From Nocardioides sp. REDSEA-S33_B3 (GTDB lineage: Bacteria; Actinomycetota; Actinomycetes; Propionibacteriales; Nocardioidaceae), in NCBI GenBank assembly GCA_001627335.1, contig LUPK01000012.1:43851-107850 (forward strand): a stretch of 64,000 bases of DNA, given 5' to 3'. The notes beneath the pieces are model-generated. The model made no database searches, had not been told where the DNA came from, and was given only the letters and a program-made list of their open reading frames with translations. Below, one piece after another: positions 42,911 to 53,154 of the stretch; the stretch's first letter is position 1; every line of letters starts with the position of its first letter. The position numbers and the translations under genes were made by a program.

Positions 42911-44683
42911 GTGATCCGCACCCATGACGCCGGGGCCCTCCGCCCCGAGCACGTCGGCCAGACCGTGACCCTCGCCGGGTGGGTGGCCAACCGTCGCGAT
43001 CACGGTGGGGTGGCCTTCCTCGACCTGCGCGAGGCCTCCGGCATCGTCCAGGTCGTCGTGCGCGACGAGGAGGTCGCCCACCAGCTGCGCTCGGAGTACT
43101 GCCTGAAGGTCGTCGGGGAGGTCGTGGCCCGCAAGGACGGCAACGAGAACCCCAACCTCGCGACCGGTGCCGTCGAGGTCGTCGCCAGCGAGGTGGAGGT
43201 GCTCAGCGCCGCCGCACCGCTGCCCTTCCCCATCTCCGAGCACGTCGAGGTCGGTGAGGAGGCGCGCCTCAAGCACCGCTACCTCGACCTGCGCCGCCCC
43301 GGGCCCAACGCCGCGCTGCGGCTGCGCAGCAAGGTCAACAAGGCCGCACGCGACGTGCTGGACCGGCACGACTTCGTCGAGGTCGAGACCCCGACCCTGA
43401 CCCGCAGCACCCCCGAGGGTGCCCGCGACTTCCTGGTGCCCGCGCGTCTGAAGCCCGGCAGCTGGTACGCCCTGCCCCAGAGCCCCCAGCTGTTCAAGCA
43501 GCTGCTGATGGTCGGCGGCATGGAGCGCTACTTCCAGATCGCGCGCTGCTACCGCGACGAGGACTTCCGTGCCGACCGCCAGCCGGAGTTCACCCAGCTC
43601 GACATCGAGATGTCCTTCGTCGAGCAGGACGACGTGATCGCCCTGGCCGAGGAGATCCTCGCGGCGCTGTGGGCCCTGATCGGCCACGAGGTCCCGACCC
43701 CGCTGCCCCGGATGACCTACGCCGAGGCGATGGCGCGCTACGGCTCCGACAAGCCCGACCTGCGCATGGGCCAAGAGCTCGTCGAGTGCACCGACTACTT
43801 CAAGGACACCCCGTTCCGTGTGTTCCAGGCGCCGTACGTCGGTGCCGTGGTCATGCCCGGCGGCGCCAGCCAGCCGCGCAAGCAGCTCGACGCCTGGCAG
43901 GAGTGGGCCAAGCAGCGCGGCGCCAAGGGCCTGGCCTACGTCCTCGTGGGCGAGGACGGCGAGCTCGGGGGACCGGTCGCCAAGAACATCACCGACGAGG
44001 AGAAGGCAGGCCTGGCCGCCCACGTGGGCGCCCAGCCCGGTGACTGCATCTTCTTCGCCGCCGGGCCGGTGAAGTCCAGCCGTGGACTGCTCGGTGCAGC
44101 CCGCCTGGAGATCGGGCGGCGCTGCGGCCTGATCGACGAGGACGCGTGGTCCTTCCTCTGGGTCGTCGACGCGCCGCTGTTCGAGCCGGCCTCGGACGCG
44201 GTCGCCAGCGGCGACGTCGCCGTCGGCGCCGGCGCCTGGACCGCCGTGCACCACGCCTTCACCAGCCCCAAGGACGTCGACTCCTTCGACGACAGCCCCG
44301 GCGACGCGCTCGCCTGGGCCTACGACATCGTCTGCAACGGCAACGAGATCGGCGGCGGGTCGATCCGTATCCACCGCGAGGACGTCCAGAAGCGGGTCTT
44401 CTCCGTCATGGGGCTCGGCGAGGAGGAGGCGCAGGAGAAGTTCGGCTTCCTGCTCGACGCCTTCAAGTTCGGTGCCCCCCCGCACGGCGGCATCGCGTTC
44501 GGCTGGGACCGCATCGTCGCGCTGCTGGCCGGCACCGACTCGATCCGCGAGGTCATCGCCTTCCCCAAGTCCGGCGGTGGCTACGACCCCCTGACGGCGG
44601 CTCCGGCACCCATCACCGCCGAGCAGCGCAAGGAGGCCGGTGTGGACGCGAAGCCGGCGGAGGACGTCCCGAGGGAGTCCTGA
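42911..44683 (+). CDS. aspS: Aspartate--tRNA ligase
   Basis: A 590-residue class IIb synthetase. The N-terminal OB fold ([20 protein letters not shown]) binds the anticodon. The catalytic core has [48 protein letters not shown] and a C-terminal [13 protein letters not shown] motif 3. The bacterial insertion domain is present (KGLAYVLV onward). GTG 42911 is preceded by GGAAGCAGCA. The start codon lies 12 nt beyond a dispersed repeat. Confidence 0.97.
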   Translation: MIRTHDAGALRPEHVGQTVTLAGWVANRRDHGGVAFLDLREASGIVQVVVRDEEVAHQLRSEYCLKVVGEVVARKDGNENPNLATGAVEVVASEVEVLSAAAPLPFPISEHVEVGEEARLKHRYLDLRRPGPNAALRLRSKVNKAARDVLDRHDFVEVETPTLTRSTPEGARDFLVPARLKPGSWYALPQSPQLFKQLLMVGGMERYFQIARCYRDEDFRADRQPEFTQLDIEMSFVEQDDVIALAEEILAALWALIGHEVPTPLPRMTYAEAMARYGSDKPDLRMGQELVECTDYFKDTPFRVFQAPYVGAVVMPGGASQPRKQLDAWQEWAKQRGAKGLAYVLVGEDGELGGPVAKNITDEEKAGLAAHVGAQPGDCIFFAAGPVKSSRGLLGAARLEIGRRCGLIDEDAWSFLWVVDAPLFEPASDAVASGDVAVGAGAWTAVHHAFTSPKDVDSFDDSPGDALAWAYDIVCNGNEIGGGSIRIHREDVQKRVFSVMGLGEEEAQEKFGFLLDAFKFGAPPHGGIAFGWDRIVALLAGTDSIREVIAFPKSGGGYDPLTAAPAPITAEQRKEAGVDAKPAEDVPRES

Positions 44684-44699
44684 GGCACGCGCCTTCCTG

Positions 44700-44741
44700 C
44701 GGCGGCGTCCCGACCGGTGAAACCCGGTTGCGGCGCCGCCG
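44700..44741 (+). terminator. Weak hairpin after aspS
   Basis: GGCGGCG pairs with CGCCGCC, and inside it ACCGG pairs with CCGGT. No T tract follows. It lies between aspS and the transporter promoter. Confidence 0.4.
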
Positions 44742-44795
44742 TTGCCGTGTCCGGATCGTTACCGCGAGGTGATCGTCCTCGGGACAGGGGTCACA

Positions 44796-44801
44796 TAGAG
44801 T
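44796..44801 (+). promoter_or_regulatory. -10 box (TAGAGT) for the peptide-transporter operon
   Basis: TAGAGT in CATAGAGTCG, about 65 nt ahead of ATG 44867, which has its own GGGGAGAG ribosome site. The -35 box is not clear. Inferred. Confidence 0.4.
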
Positions 44802-44866
44802 CGCGTCCGGCGCGCCGCAGGCGTGCGGCCGGGAGACCCTCGGCTGGCTGGACTGATGGGGAGAGC

Positions 44867-45886
44867 ATGTCGGCAGAGACCGCCGGCCCCGAGACCCTGG
44901 GGCACCTGAGCGACGAGCCGAAGGGCGAGGACCCGGGGACCAAGGGACGCACCATCACCGGCAAGTCGCCCATGCGCATCGCGATGGGCCGACTGCTGCG
45001 CGACAAGATCGCCCTGGTCTGCATGGCCGTGGTCCTCTTCTTCGTCCTCATCGCGGTGTTCGCCGGGCCGCTGCAAAAGCTCTTCGGGGTCTCGACCGAG
45101 ACGGTGCTGCCGTCGCAGTTCCTCAACCTCGACCTGACGCCCAAGGCCGAGTACGGCCCGCCGTACGGCCCGCTGACCATGGAGCACCCCTTCGGCATCG
45201 CGCCGCGCACGGCCACCGACAACCTCGCCTTCTGGCTCGAGGGTGCGCAGAACTCCCTGCAGATCGCCGCGATCGCGACCGTGCTCGCGATGCTGCTCGG
45301 CGTGACGCTGGGTCTGCTCGGTGGCTTCCTCGGCGGGGCCGTGGACCGGTTCCTCACCTTCGTCACCGACTTCTTCCTCACGCTGCCCTTCATCCTGGCC
45401 GCGCTGACGATCGCCCCGATCATCAACGAGCGGTTCCGCGACTCGCCCAACTACGCCACCGTGCAGGTCGTGGCGCTGATCGGAGTGCTCGCCGGCTTCG
45501 GCTGGATGTCGGTGGCCCGCCTGATCCGTGGTGAGGTCCTCTCGCTGCGCGAGCGCGAGTTCGTCCAGGCCGCCCGGGTGATGGGCATGCCCACCGGTCG
45601 CCTGCTCATCAAGGAGCTGCTGCCCAACCTGGTCGCGCCGATCGTGGTCGCCTCCTCGCTGATGCTCCCCGCGTTCGTCTCCGCCGAGGCCGGCCTGGCG
45701 TTCCTCGGCATCGGAGTGACGACTCGTCCCTCGTGGGGCCAGACCCTCAACCAGGGCATCTCGTTCTTCGAGACCTACCCGCTCTACCTCTACCAGCCCC
45801 TGATCGGGATCGTGCTGCTCGTGCTGGCGCTCAACCTCCTCGGAGACGCGCTGCGCGACGCGCTCGACCCCAAGACCCGCCGCTGA
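44867..45886 (+). CDS. ABC transporter permease, dipeptide/oligopeptide type (DppC/OppC-like)
   Basis: A 339-residue inner-membrane permease. A polar N-terminal tail of about 35 residues precedes the first helix (IALVCMAVVLFFVLIAVFAG). The remaining helices include NSLQIAAIATVLAMLLGVTLGLLGG. The EAA loop that docks the ATPase is EFVQAARVMGMPTGRLLIKE. The ending DALRDALDPKTRR is typical of DppC-type subunits. It is the first gene of the importer operon, with the binding protein second. Confidence 0.92.
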   Translation: MSAETAGPETLGHLSDEPKGEDPGTKGRTITGKSPMRIAMGRLLRDKIALVCMAVVLFFVLIAVFAGPLQKLFGVSTETVLPSQFLNLDLTPKAEYGPPYGPLTMEHPFGIAPRTATDNLAFWLEGAQNSLQIAAIATVLAMLLGVTLGLLGGFLGGAVDRFLTFVTDFFLTLPFILAALTIAPIINERFRDSPNYATVQVVALIGVLAGFGWMSVARLIRGEVLSLREREFVQAARVMGMPTGRLLIKELLPNLVAPIVVASSLMLPAFVSAEAGLAFLGIGVTTRPSWGQTLNQGISFFETYPLYLYQPLIGIVLLVLALNLLGDALRDALDPKTRR

Positions 45887-45908
45887 GCGGGACACCCCCC
45901 CCACGTCG

Positions 45909-45928
45909 CCCGGGAAAGCCTTCCCGGG
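45909..45928 (+). other. Hairpin upstream of the binding-protein gene
   Basis: CCCGGGAA / TTCCCGGG with an AGCC loop, 27 nt before the binding-protein ATG. It may protect the 5' end of a processed transcript. Confidence 0.5.
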
Positions 45929-45954
45929 TGCGCACCAGAAAGGAAATGCCAGAC

Positions 45955-47712
45955 ATGAGACGGACCAAGCCGCTGGCAGCGCTCGCCGTTGCCTCGCTCC
46001 TGGCCCTGGCCGCCTGTGGATCCGGAGACGGGCCCGGCGAGGGCACCGAGGGCTCCTTCGGGGAGACCGACGCAGGCAAGGACAAGGACCCCAACGCCGA
46101 GGGCCCCGCGCCCGAGGTCGAGGGCGCCGAGTCGGGTGGCACCATCACGGTGTTCCTTCCCGGTGACTACGGCCCGGACGACCTGGACCCCACCAACGGG
46201 TGGTCCGTGACCGGCAACTCGATCCAGCAGGCGCTCACCAGCCGCTCGCTGACCCAGTACCGCGTCGACTCCGACGGCAACGCCACCCTGGTCCCCGACC
46301 TCGCGGTCGACCTGGGTCAGCCCAACGACGACTACACCCAGTGGACCTTCCAGCTGCGTGACAACGCCAGCTGGGAGGACGGCTCGCCGATCACGGCCGA
46401 GGAGGTCGCCTTCGGCATCGCCCGCTCGATGGACTCCACCGCCTTCCCCGGCGGCCCGGGCACCGAGTACTCCACCCAGTTCTTCGCCGGTGCGGACGAG
46501 TTCGAGGGTCCCTACACCGACAAGGACACCGACTGGACCGAGTGGGAGGGTGTGGAGTTCGACAACGACGCCAACACCGTCACCATCAACATGTCCAAGT
46601 CGTTCCCCGACATGGACTACTGGGGCGCCTTCATGGCGATCGGCCCCGCCCCGCTGGGCAAGGCCTCCAACCCGCCGGCCTACGGTCAGAACATCATGTC
46701 CAACGGCCCCTACAAGGTCGAGTCCTTCAAGGCCCAGGACGAGCTCGTCCTGGTCAAGAACGACCAGTGGGACCCCGAGTCGGACCCGGCGCGCCACCAG
46801 TACGCCGACAAGTTCATCTTCAAGTTCAACGCCGACCCGGACCAGACCGACCAGATCATGCTGTCGGACAACACCGAGTCGCAGACCGCGATCTCCAACG
46901 ACCTGTCGGCGTCGAGCTACCAGAAGGCGCTCGACACCCTGGGTGACCGCCTGGTCCAGCAGTCGGCGCAGTGCACCGGCTTCCTGTACCCGGACTACGA
47001 GAAGACCGACATGGCCTTCCGCAAGGCGATCGCCTACGGCTACCCCTACGAGGACGTCTGGGCCGCCACCGGCCAGGTGCCCGGCGTGACCCGCGTCCAG
47101 GCGAACTCGATCATGCCCCCGGGCATGGCCGGCAAGCCGGACTACTTCGTCGACGGTGAGGCGTTCAGCTACGACCCGGAGAAGGCCAAGGAGCTCCTCG
47201 CGGAGTCCGAGGTCGAGCCGCTGTACTCCGCCATCTACTACGAGCCCGACCCGCTGGCCGTCGCCGGCGCGAAGGTCGCCCAGAAGGGCCTCGAGGAGGC
47301 CGGCTTCACGGTCAAGTACACGCCGGTCCAGGAGTCGCCGTACTCCACCTGGACCAACCCCGACGACAAGCTCAACAAGAGCCTGACCGTCCGCGGCGTG
47401 AACTGGTGCTCGGACTGGCCCTCGGGCTCGACCTTCATCCCGTCGCTGTTCCGTGGTGGCGCCACCTACAACACCGGTGGTTTCCAGGAGGACGAGATCG
47501 ACGAGATGATCGCTGACGTCCCGAGCCTCCCGATCGAGGAGCAGGCCGACGCCTGGGGCGACATCGACGAGAAGATCATGACCGAGTTCTTCCCGGCCAT
47601 CCCGGTGAACTACTACAACAACCTGTTCACCTTCGGCTCGAAGATCGGCAACCCCTCGGGTGACGAGGCCTTGGGCGCGCCGAACTACAAGAACGTCTTC
47701 GTGATGCAGTGA
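45955..47712 (+). CDS. ABC transporter substrate-binding lipoprotein, family 5
   Basis: A 585-residue extracellular binding lipoprotein of the oligopeptide/dipeptide family (SBP_bac_5). The signal ALAVASLLALAACG carries a lipobox (LALAAC). An acidic, Gly-rich linker follows (residues about 20-55). The family signature region LRDNASWEDGSPITAEEVAFG and the C-terminal DEMIADVPSLPIEEQADAWGDID are seen. AGAAAGGAAATG is a strong ribosome site. Flanking hairpins suggest that it is made in excess over the permeases. Ligand unknown. Confidence 0.93.
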   Translation: MRRTKPLAALAVASLLALAACGSGDGPGEGTEGSFGETDAGKDKDPNAEGPAPEVEGAESGGTITVFLPGDYGPDDLDPTNGWSVTGNSIQQALTSRSLTQYRVDSDGNATLVPDLAVDLGQPNDDYTQWTFQLRDNASWEDGSPITAEEVAFGIARSMDSTAFPGGPGTEYSTQFFAGADEFEGPYTDKDTDWTEWEGVEFDNDANTVTINMSKSFPDMDYWGAFMAIGPAPLGKASNPPAYGQNIMSNGPYKVESFKAQDELVLVKNDQWDPESDPARHQYADKFIFKFNADPDQTDQIMLSDNTESQTAISNDLSASSYQKALDTLGDRLVQQSAQCTGFLYPDYEKTDMAFRKAIAYGYPYEDVWAATGQVPGVTRVQANSIMPPGMAGKPDYFVDGEAFSYDPEKAKELLAESEVEPLYSAIYYEPDPLAVAGAKVAQKGLEEAGFTVKYTPVQESPYSTWTNPDDKLNKSLTVRGVNWCSDWPSGSTFIPSLFRGGATYNTGGFQEDEIDEMIADVPSLPIEEQADAWGDIDEKIMTEFFPAIPVNYYNNLFTFGSKIGNPSGDEALGAPNYKNVFVMQ

Positions 47713-47745
47713 GCGCCCAGCGCTCCCTGAACCACTGACGGTTCC

Positions 47746-47819
47746 GGGTGTCCCCGCCGATCGCGGCGGGGACACCCACCCCATCGCGGGAGACCCCCGG
47801 GGACTCGTCCCCGGGGGTC
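47746..47819 (+). terminator. Two strong hairpins after the binding-protein gene
   Basis: 47746-47777 is a perfect 32-bp palindrome (GGGTGTCCCCGCCGATC and its mirror). 47792-47819 is a 12-bp stem with a CTCG loop (GACCCCCGGGGA / TCCCCGGGGGTC). Neither has a T tract. Inside an operon they can act as partial terminators or as barriers to 3' exonucleases. They occupy most of the 183-bp gap before the next permease gene. Confidence 0.7.
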
Positions 47820-47895
47820 CTTCCCCGCCGGGCCACCGGCCCACCGGCTCCCTGGCCCCCTCGTCCACCCCGCCACTCCCACAAGGAGACCTGCG

Positions 47896-48903
47896 ATGTT
47901 CGCCTACATCGTCAAGCGGCTGCTCGCCGGCATCGTCGTGATGCTGCTGGTGTCGCTGTCGATCTTCCTGCTCTTCTGGTACGGCCCCAGCGAGCCCGCG
48001 CGCGCGATCTGTGACACCAAGACATCCCAGCGCTGCACGCCGGCCAAGCTCGAGGTCTTCACCGAGGAGCTGGGCTACAACAACGCGTGGTACACCGAGT
48101 TCCCGGAGTACGTCGGGGGCATCTTCACCGGCCGCGACATCACCATCGCGAGCCAGACCACCCGCTGCGACGCGCCCTGCCTGGGTCTGTCGTACAAGAA
48201 CGGCAAGCCGGTCTGGGACGAGATGAAGGGCCGGCTGCCGGCCACCTTCTCCGTCGCCATCGGTGGCGCCTTCCTCTACCTCCTCCTCGGCGTGCCCCTG
48301 GGCGTGGCCGCCGCGAGACGACGAGGCACCGTGGCCGACAAGTCGCTGGTCTCCAGCTTCCTCGTCCTGAGCTCGGTGCCCTACTACCTGTTCGCCCTGC
48401 TGACCTTCCTGTACTTCTCGGTGCTCTTCGAGGCGCCCTTCATCGGCAACCCCGGCTACGTGCCGTTCACCGAGAGTCCCTCGGGCTGGGTGGGCGGCCT
48501 GGCGCTGGCGTGGATCTGCCTGGGCATCTTCGGATGCACCCAGTACACCCGCTACTCCCGTGGCGCCATGGTCGAGGCGCTGAGCGAGGACTACGTCCGC
48601 ACCGCCAAGGCCAAGGGCCTGCCGCAGCGCGAGGTGGTCTACAAGCACGCGCTGCGCGCCGCCCTGGTGCCGGTCGTGACGATCTTCGGCATCGACTTCG
48701 GCACCCTGCTGGCCGGCACCATCTTCACCGAGAAGATCTTCGACATTGACGGGATCGGGCTGTGGGCCCTGCTGGCCGTGGGCCAGAAGGACCTGCCGAT
48801 CGTGCAGGCGACCGCGCTGTTCGCGGCGGTCGCGCTGATCCTGTCCAACCTGCTCGTGGACCTGCTCTACAGCGTCCTCGACCCGAGAGTGAGGCTGTCG
48901 TGA
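47896..48903 (+). CDS. ABC transporter permease (DppB/OppB-like)
   Basis: A 335-residue permease. The first helix is LAGIVVMLLVSLSIFLLFWYG. A long loop with four Cys residues (CDTKTSQRC, CDAPC) faces outside. The later helices and the EAA loop EALSEDYVRTAKAKGLPQREVVYKHALR are standard, and the protein ends DLLYSVLDPRVRLS. AAGGAGACC precedes ATG 47896. Its stop overlaps the next gene by GTGA. Confidence 0.93.
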   Translation: MFAYIVKRLLAGIVVMLLVSLSIFLLFWYGPSEPARAICDTKTSQRCTPAKLEVFTEELGYNNAWYTEFPEYVGGIFTGRDITIASQTTRCDAPCLGLSYKNGKPVWDEMKGRLPATFSVAIGGAFLYLLLGVPLGVAAARRRGTVADKSLVSSFLVLSSVPYYLFALLTFLYFSVLFEAPFIGNPGYVPFTESPSGWVGGLALAWICLGIFGCTQYTRYSRGAMVEALSEDYVRTAKAKGLPQREVVYKHALRAALVPVVTIFGIDFGTLLAGTIFTEKIFDIDGIGLWALLAVGQKDLPIVQATALFAAVALILSNLLVDLLYSVLDPRVRLS

Positions 48904-49952
48904 GCGACCCGTTCCTCGTCGTCGAGGACCTGACGGTCAAGTTCCCCACCGAGGACGGCCTGGTCAACGCGGTCACCGACCTCAGCTACACGGTGGAGCA
49001 GGGCAAGACCCTGGGCATCGTGGGGGAGTCCGGCTCGGGCAAGTCCGTGTCGTCGATGGCCGTGCTCGGCCTGCACGACATGCGCACCGCCCGCATCACC
49101 GGCTCCATCAAGGTCGGCGGCCAGGAGGTCGTGGGCCTGGGTGAGTCCAAGCTGCGCAAGCTGCGGGGCAAGGAGGTGGCGATGATCTTCCAGGACGCGC
49201 TCGCCGCCCTGCACCCCTTCTACAAGGTGGGCTCGCAGCTGGCCGAGGCCTATCTCGTGCACCACCCGAAGGCCTCCAAGCGCGAAGCGCGCCGCAAGGC
49301 GATCGAGATGCTCGACCGGGTCGGCATCCCGCAGCCTGACCGACGTGTCGACGACTTCCCGCACCAGTTCTCCGGCGGCATGCGCCAGCGCGCGATGATC
49401 GCGATGGGCCTCATCAACGACCCGAAGCTCCTCATCGCCGACGAGCCCACCACCGCGCTCGACGTCACGGTGCAGGCACAGATCCTCGACCTGCTGCAGG
49501 ATCTGCAGCGCGAGTTCAACTCCGCGGTCATCATCATCACCCACGACCTCGGCGTCATCGCCGAGATGGCCGACGACATCCTGGTGATGTACGGCGGCCG
49601 CGGGGTCGAGAAGGGTCCGGCCAAGGAGGTCCTGACGCGACCGCAGATGCCCTACACCTGGGGCCTGCTCTCCAGCGTGCCGGACGTCCACGGCGACACC
49701 GCCTCCAAGCTGGTGCCGATCCCCGGCAACCCGCCCAGCCTGCTGGACCCGCCGACCGGCTGCGCGTTCCACCCCCGCTGCGCCCACGTCGACAAGGTGC
49801 CGGGCAACAAGTGCGTCACCGAGCTGCCGCCGCTGACCGCCGGTCCGACCGGGGCCGGGCACCTCAACCGCTGCCACCTCGCCGACCCGGTGGGTGTGTT
49901 CGAGAACGAGGTGCTCCCCGTGATCGCCCCCGAGCTGCTCGAGGAGAGCTGA
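48900..49952 (+). CDS. ABC transporter ATP-binding protein (DppD/OppD-like)
   Basis: A 350-residue ATPase. Walker A is GESGSGKS, the signature region is FSGGMRQRAMIAMGL (in place of LSGGQ), Walker B is LLIADEPTTALD, and the H loop is ITHDLG. The C-terminal oligopeptide-transporter extension has NPPSLLDPPTGCAFHPRC with further Cys residues (the CxxxC-type cluster common to this group). The GTG start is coupled to the permease stop. Confidence 0.95.
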   Translation: MSDPFLVVEDLTVKFPTEDGLVNAVTDLSYTVEQGKTLGIVGESGSGKSVSSMAVLGLHDMRTARITGSIKVGGQEVVGLGESKLRKLRGKEVAMIFQDALAALHPFYKVGSQLAEAYLVHHPKASKREARRKAIEMLDRVGIPQPDRRVDDFPHQFSGGMRQRAMIAMGLINDPKLLIADEPTTALDVTVQAQILDLLQDLQREFNSAVIIITHDLGVIAEMADDILVMYGGRGVEKGPAKEVLTRPQMPYTWGLLSSVPDVHGDTASKLVPIPGNPPSLLDPPTGCAFHPRCAHVDKVPGNKCVTELPPLTAGPTGAGHLNRCHLADPVGVFENEVLPVIAPELLEES

Positions 49953-49956
49953 CCTG

Positions 49957-51243
49957 ATGACGGACGTCAACCACCCTCCGCACGACCCCGAGAACCCGGC
50001 GGTCACCGAGGGCGAGGAGCTGTCTGCCAGCAACGAGGAGCAGAAGCTCACCTTCGCCCAGCTCGCGCAGACCGGCCACGCACCCACCGAGCTCGACCCC
50101 GACGCCGAGCCGGTGCTCAGCGTGGACAACCTGAAGATGTACTTCCCCGTGAAGTCCTCGGGCCTGGTCCGCCGCACCATCGGCCACGTCCAGGCCGTCG
50201 ACGGCATCTCCTTCCAGGTGCCCCGCGGCGGTTCGCTGGGCCTGGTGGGGGAGTCCGGCTGCGGCAAGTCCACGACCGGCCGCCTCATCACCCGGCTCTA
50301 CACCCCGACCGGCGGGTCGATGCAGTTCGGCGAGAAGAAGCAGGACATCGCCCGGATGTCCAACCGCGAGCTGAAGCCGCTGCGCCGTGACGTGCAGATG
50401 ATCTTCCAGGACCCCTACACCTCGCTGAACCCGCGGCACACCGTGGGCGCGATCGTGGGTGCGCCGCTGGAGGTCCACAACGTGGTGCCGAAGAACAAGG
50501 TGCTGCCGCGGGTCCAGGAGCTGCTCGAGGTGGTCGGGCTCAACCCCGAGCACTACAACCGCTACCCCAACGAGTTCTCCGGCGGTCAGCGCCAGCGCAT
50601 CGGCATCGCCCGCGCGCTGACGCTGAACCCCAAGCTGCTGGTGGCCGACGAGCCGGTCTCCGCGCTCGACGTGTCGATCCAGGCACAGGTGATCAACCTG
50701 CTCCAGGACCTCCAGCAGGAGTTCGACATCGCGTTCCTCTTCATCGCCCACGACCTGGCCGTCGTGCGGCACTTCTGTCCCGAGGTCGCGGTCATGTACC
50801 TCGGCAAGATCGTGGAGATCGCGGACCGCGAGAGCATCTACAACCACGCACACCACCCCTACACCCAGGCCCTGCTGTCGGCGGTTCCCGACATCAAGCA
50901 GGCCGGCCAGGGACGGCGCGAGCGCATCCGGCTCGAGGGCGACGTGCCCAGCCCGATCAACCCGCCCTCGGGGTGCCGGTTCCGCACCCGCTGCCCGCTG
51001 GCCCAGGAGATCTGCGCCAAGGTCGAACCGCCGCTGCTGCAGATCGGCCCGCGCCACAAGGTCGCCTGCCACTTCGCCGGCGAGATCGGGCGCCACCCGG
51101 CGACGCCGGTGACCTCCGGCCTGCTCGGTGTCGACCGCCAGGGCAGCCCCGACCCCGCCGTCACCCCGCAGCCGGTCGGCACGAACCCGGGCTACGACAA
51201 GCAGTGGTTCGACCTGGACTCCCAGCAGATGGTCTCGGCCTGA
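49957..51243 (+). CDS. ABC transporter ATP-binding protein (DppF/OppF-like)
   Basis: A 428-residue second ATPase of the importer. An N-terminal acidic extension of about 45 residues precedes the domain. Walker A is GESGCGKST, the signature is [15 protein letters not shown], Walker B is [12 protein letters not shown], and the H loop is IAHDLAV. A C-terminal Cys-containing oligopeptide extension ([16 protein letters not shown]) is present, followed by about 60 further residues. ATG 49957 lies 4 nt after the previous stop. It completes the five-gene importer. Confidence 0.95.
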   Translation: MTDVNHPPHDPENPAVTEGEELSASNEEQKLTFAQLAQTGHAPTELDPDAEPVLSVDNLKMYFPVKSSGLVRRTIGHVQAVDGISFQVPRGGSLGLVGESGCGKSTTGRLITRLYTPTGGSMQFGEKKQDIARMSNRELKPLRRDVQMIFQDPYTSLNPRHTVGAIVGAPLEVHNVVPKNKVLPRVQELLEVVGLNPEHYNRYPNEFSGGQRQRIGIARALTLNPKLLVADEPVSALDVSIQAQVINLLQDLQQEFDIAFLFIAHDLAVVRHFCPEVAVMYLGKIVEIADRESIYNHAHHPYTQALLSAVPDIKQAGQGRRERIRLEGDVPSPINPPSGCRFRTRCPLAQEICAKVEPPLLQIGPRHKVACHFAGEIGRHPATPVTSGLLGVDRQGSPDPAVTPQPVGTNPGYDKQWFDLDSQQMVSA

Positions 51244-51265
51244 CCGGCCCCTGACGGACCCAGCG

Positions 51266-52618
51266 ATGGACGAAGGTCTCTTCGCCGCCCCCGGTGCACC
51301 CACCGGGGGCGGCGGTTCGCTCTCGGCCAACACGACCGCCTCGGCGCCGTTGGCGGTGCGGATGCGCCCGCGCACCCTCGACGAGCTGGTCGGGCAGCCG
51401 CAGCTGCGCGAGCCTGGCTCGCCGTTGCGGCAGCTGATCGAGGACCAGCGCTCACTCTCGCTGCTGCTGTGGGGACCCCCGGGCACCGGCAAGACCACGA
51501 TCGCCTCGATCGTCAGCCGGCAGACCGATCGCCGGTTCGTGGAGGTCTCCGCGGTCAGCGCCGGGGTCAAGGAGGTGCGCGCGGCCATCGAGTCGGCGCG
51601 CCACGAGCTGGTCCAGGGCGGGCGGGAGACGGTGCTGTTCGTCGACGAGGTGCACCGCTTCTCCAAGGCCCAGCAGGACGCGTTGCTGCCCGGTGTGGAG
51701 AACCGCTGGGTCACCCTCGTGGCGGCGACGACCGAGAACCCCTTCTTCTCCGTCATCTCCCCGCTGCTCTCCCGCAGCCTGCTGCTGCGGCTGGAGTCCC
51801 TCGACGACGACGACGTACGCCGGGTGGTCGACCAGGCCCTGGCCGACGATCGCGGGCTGGCGGGGCGCTTCACGCTCACCGAGGAGGCGGCGACCCACCT
51901 GGTCCGGCTTGCCGGGGGAGACGCACGTCGGTCGCTGACCTACCTCGAGGCCGCGGCCGGTGCCGCGGCCGGCCGTGGCCTGGAGGAGATCGACCTGGAG
52001 ACGGCCGAGACGGCCGTGGACCAGGCGGCCGTGCGCTACGACCGGCAGGGCGACCAGCACTACGACGTGACGAGCGCCTTCATCAAGTCCGTGCGCGGCT
52101 CCGACGCCGACGCCGCCATGCACTACCTGACGCGGATGATGGAGGCGGGGGAGGACCCTCGCTTCATCGCCCGCAGGCTGGTCATCCTCGCCAGCGAGGA
52201 CATCGGCCTGGCCGACCCCTCCGCACTCACGACCGCCGTGGCGGCCGCCCAGGCCGTCCAGCTCATCGGCATGCCCGAGGCGGCCTTCAACCTCGCCCAC
52301 GCCACGATCGCCCTGGCCGTCGCGCCCAAGTCCAACGCGGTCACCACGGCGCTGGCCGAGGCCTCGGCCGACGTGCGGGCCGGCAAGATCGGCCCGGTGC
52401 CGGCACACCTGCGCGACGCCCACTACAGCGGTGCGAAGAAGCTGGGCCACGGGTCGACGTACACCTACAGCCACGACGAGCCGTTCGGCATCGCCGAGCA
52501 GCAGTACGCACCCGACGTGGTGGCCGACGCCCGCTACTACCGCCCCAAGGAGATCGGCGCGGAGAGCGCGATCAAGGAGCGGTGGGAGCGGGTTCGGCGG
52601 CTCATCCGCGGCAGGTAG
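51266..52618 (+). CDS. rarA: Replication-associated recombination protein A (RarA/MgsA AAA ATPase)
   Basis: A 450-residue AAA+ ATPase acting at stalled replication forks. After a Gly-rich N-terminus, [19 protein letters not shown] is the family opening. Walker A is GPPGTGKTT, Walker B is LFVDEVHRF and sensor 1 is [10 protein letters not shown]. The C-terminal tetramerisation part is clear ([29 protein letters not shown]). ATG 51266 is the first start that keeps the conserved N-terminus. It precedes alaS, as is common in this phylum. Confidence 0.95.
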   Translation: MDEGLFAAPGAPTGGGGSLSANTTASAPLAVRMRPRTLDELVGQPQLREPGSPLRQLIEDQRSLSLLLWGPPGTGKTTIASIVSRQTDRRFVEVSAVSAGVKEVRAAIESARHELVQGGRETVLFVDEVHRFSKAQQDALLPGVENRWVTLVAATTENPFFSVISPLLSRSLLLRLESLDDDDVRRVVDQALADDRGLAGRFTLTEEAATHLVRLAGGDARRSLTYLEAAAGAAAGRGLEEIDLETAETAVDQAAVRYDRQGDQHYDVTSAFIKSVRGSDADAAMHYLTRMMEAGEDPRFIARRLVILASEDIGLADPSALTTAVAAAQAVQLIGMPEAAFNLAHATIALAVAPKSNAVTTALAEASADVRAGKIGPVPAHLRDAHYSGAKKLGHGSTYTYSHDEPFGIAEQQYAPDVVADARYYRPKEIGAESAIKERWERVRRLIRGR

Positions 52619-52629
52619 GGTTCTGGCCC

Positions 52630-53154
52630 ATGAGCGAGGAGTGGAGCGCGCCCGCGTGGGCGGTCCTGGCGGTGCTGGGCACCGTGGCCGCGCTGCTGCT
52701 CCTCCTGCTGGCCGCCCTGGTCGTCGTCGTGGTCACCACCCGACGCACCCTCGCGCGCACCGACGCCGAGTCCGCAGTGGTGCTCGACCGTCTGCTGCAC
52801 CTGGAGCAGACGCTGGCCACCCGAGCGGTGCGGGAGGTCCGCGCCGAGGAGACGGAGTACCTCATCACGCACCTGGGCGAGGACGCCCCGGGCGAGCGTG
52901 ACGCCGACGACGCTCCCCCCGCCCCGATGCTCCCCGCGCCGGTCTTCGCGGACATGGTGCTGCGCGAGACCGCGGTGCAGGCGACCACGCTCGCCGCCGG
53001 CCTGCGCCGGGCGCTGAGCCCGGAGGTGCGTCACCGCATCCGCTTCGAGATGCGTCGCGAGGTCAAGCGGGCCCGCAAGCAGCGCCGCGCCGACCTGCGC
53101 GCCGCGCGCCGCGACCTGCACGCCCGCCAGCGAGCGGCGGAGCAGGCCGCATGA
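52630..53154 (+). CDS. Small membrane protein with coiled-coil tail
   Basis: A 174-residue protein with one N-terminal transmembrane helix (about residues 10-35, VLAVLGTVAALLLLLLAALV). A helical region with regular heptads follows, then an acidic linker and a very basic C-terminus (KRARKQRRADLRAARRDL). In related genomes a DUF948-like protein sits at this place before alaS. This one is similar in layout but I cannot confirm the family. ATGA overlap with the next gene. Confidence 0.7.
   Translation: MSEEWSAPAWAVLAVLGTVAALLLLLLAALVVVVVTTRRTLARTDAESAVVLDRLLHLEQTLATRAVREVRAEETEYLITHLGEDAPGERDADDAPPAPMLPAPVFADMVLRETAVQATTLAAGLRRALSPEVRHRIRFEMRREVKRARKQRRADLRAARRDLHARQRAAEQAA

Noticed and set aside
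45790..48648. A 952-codon open frame antisense to the transporter genes
   Set aside because: Opposes three genes with clear motifs and shows only Val/Gly/Leu-rich filler without a domain.
51128..51265. Longer N-terminus for the RarA gene
   Set aside because: The extension overlaps the end of the transporter ATPase gene and is low-complexity; ATG 51266 gives the conserved start.
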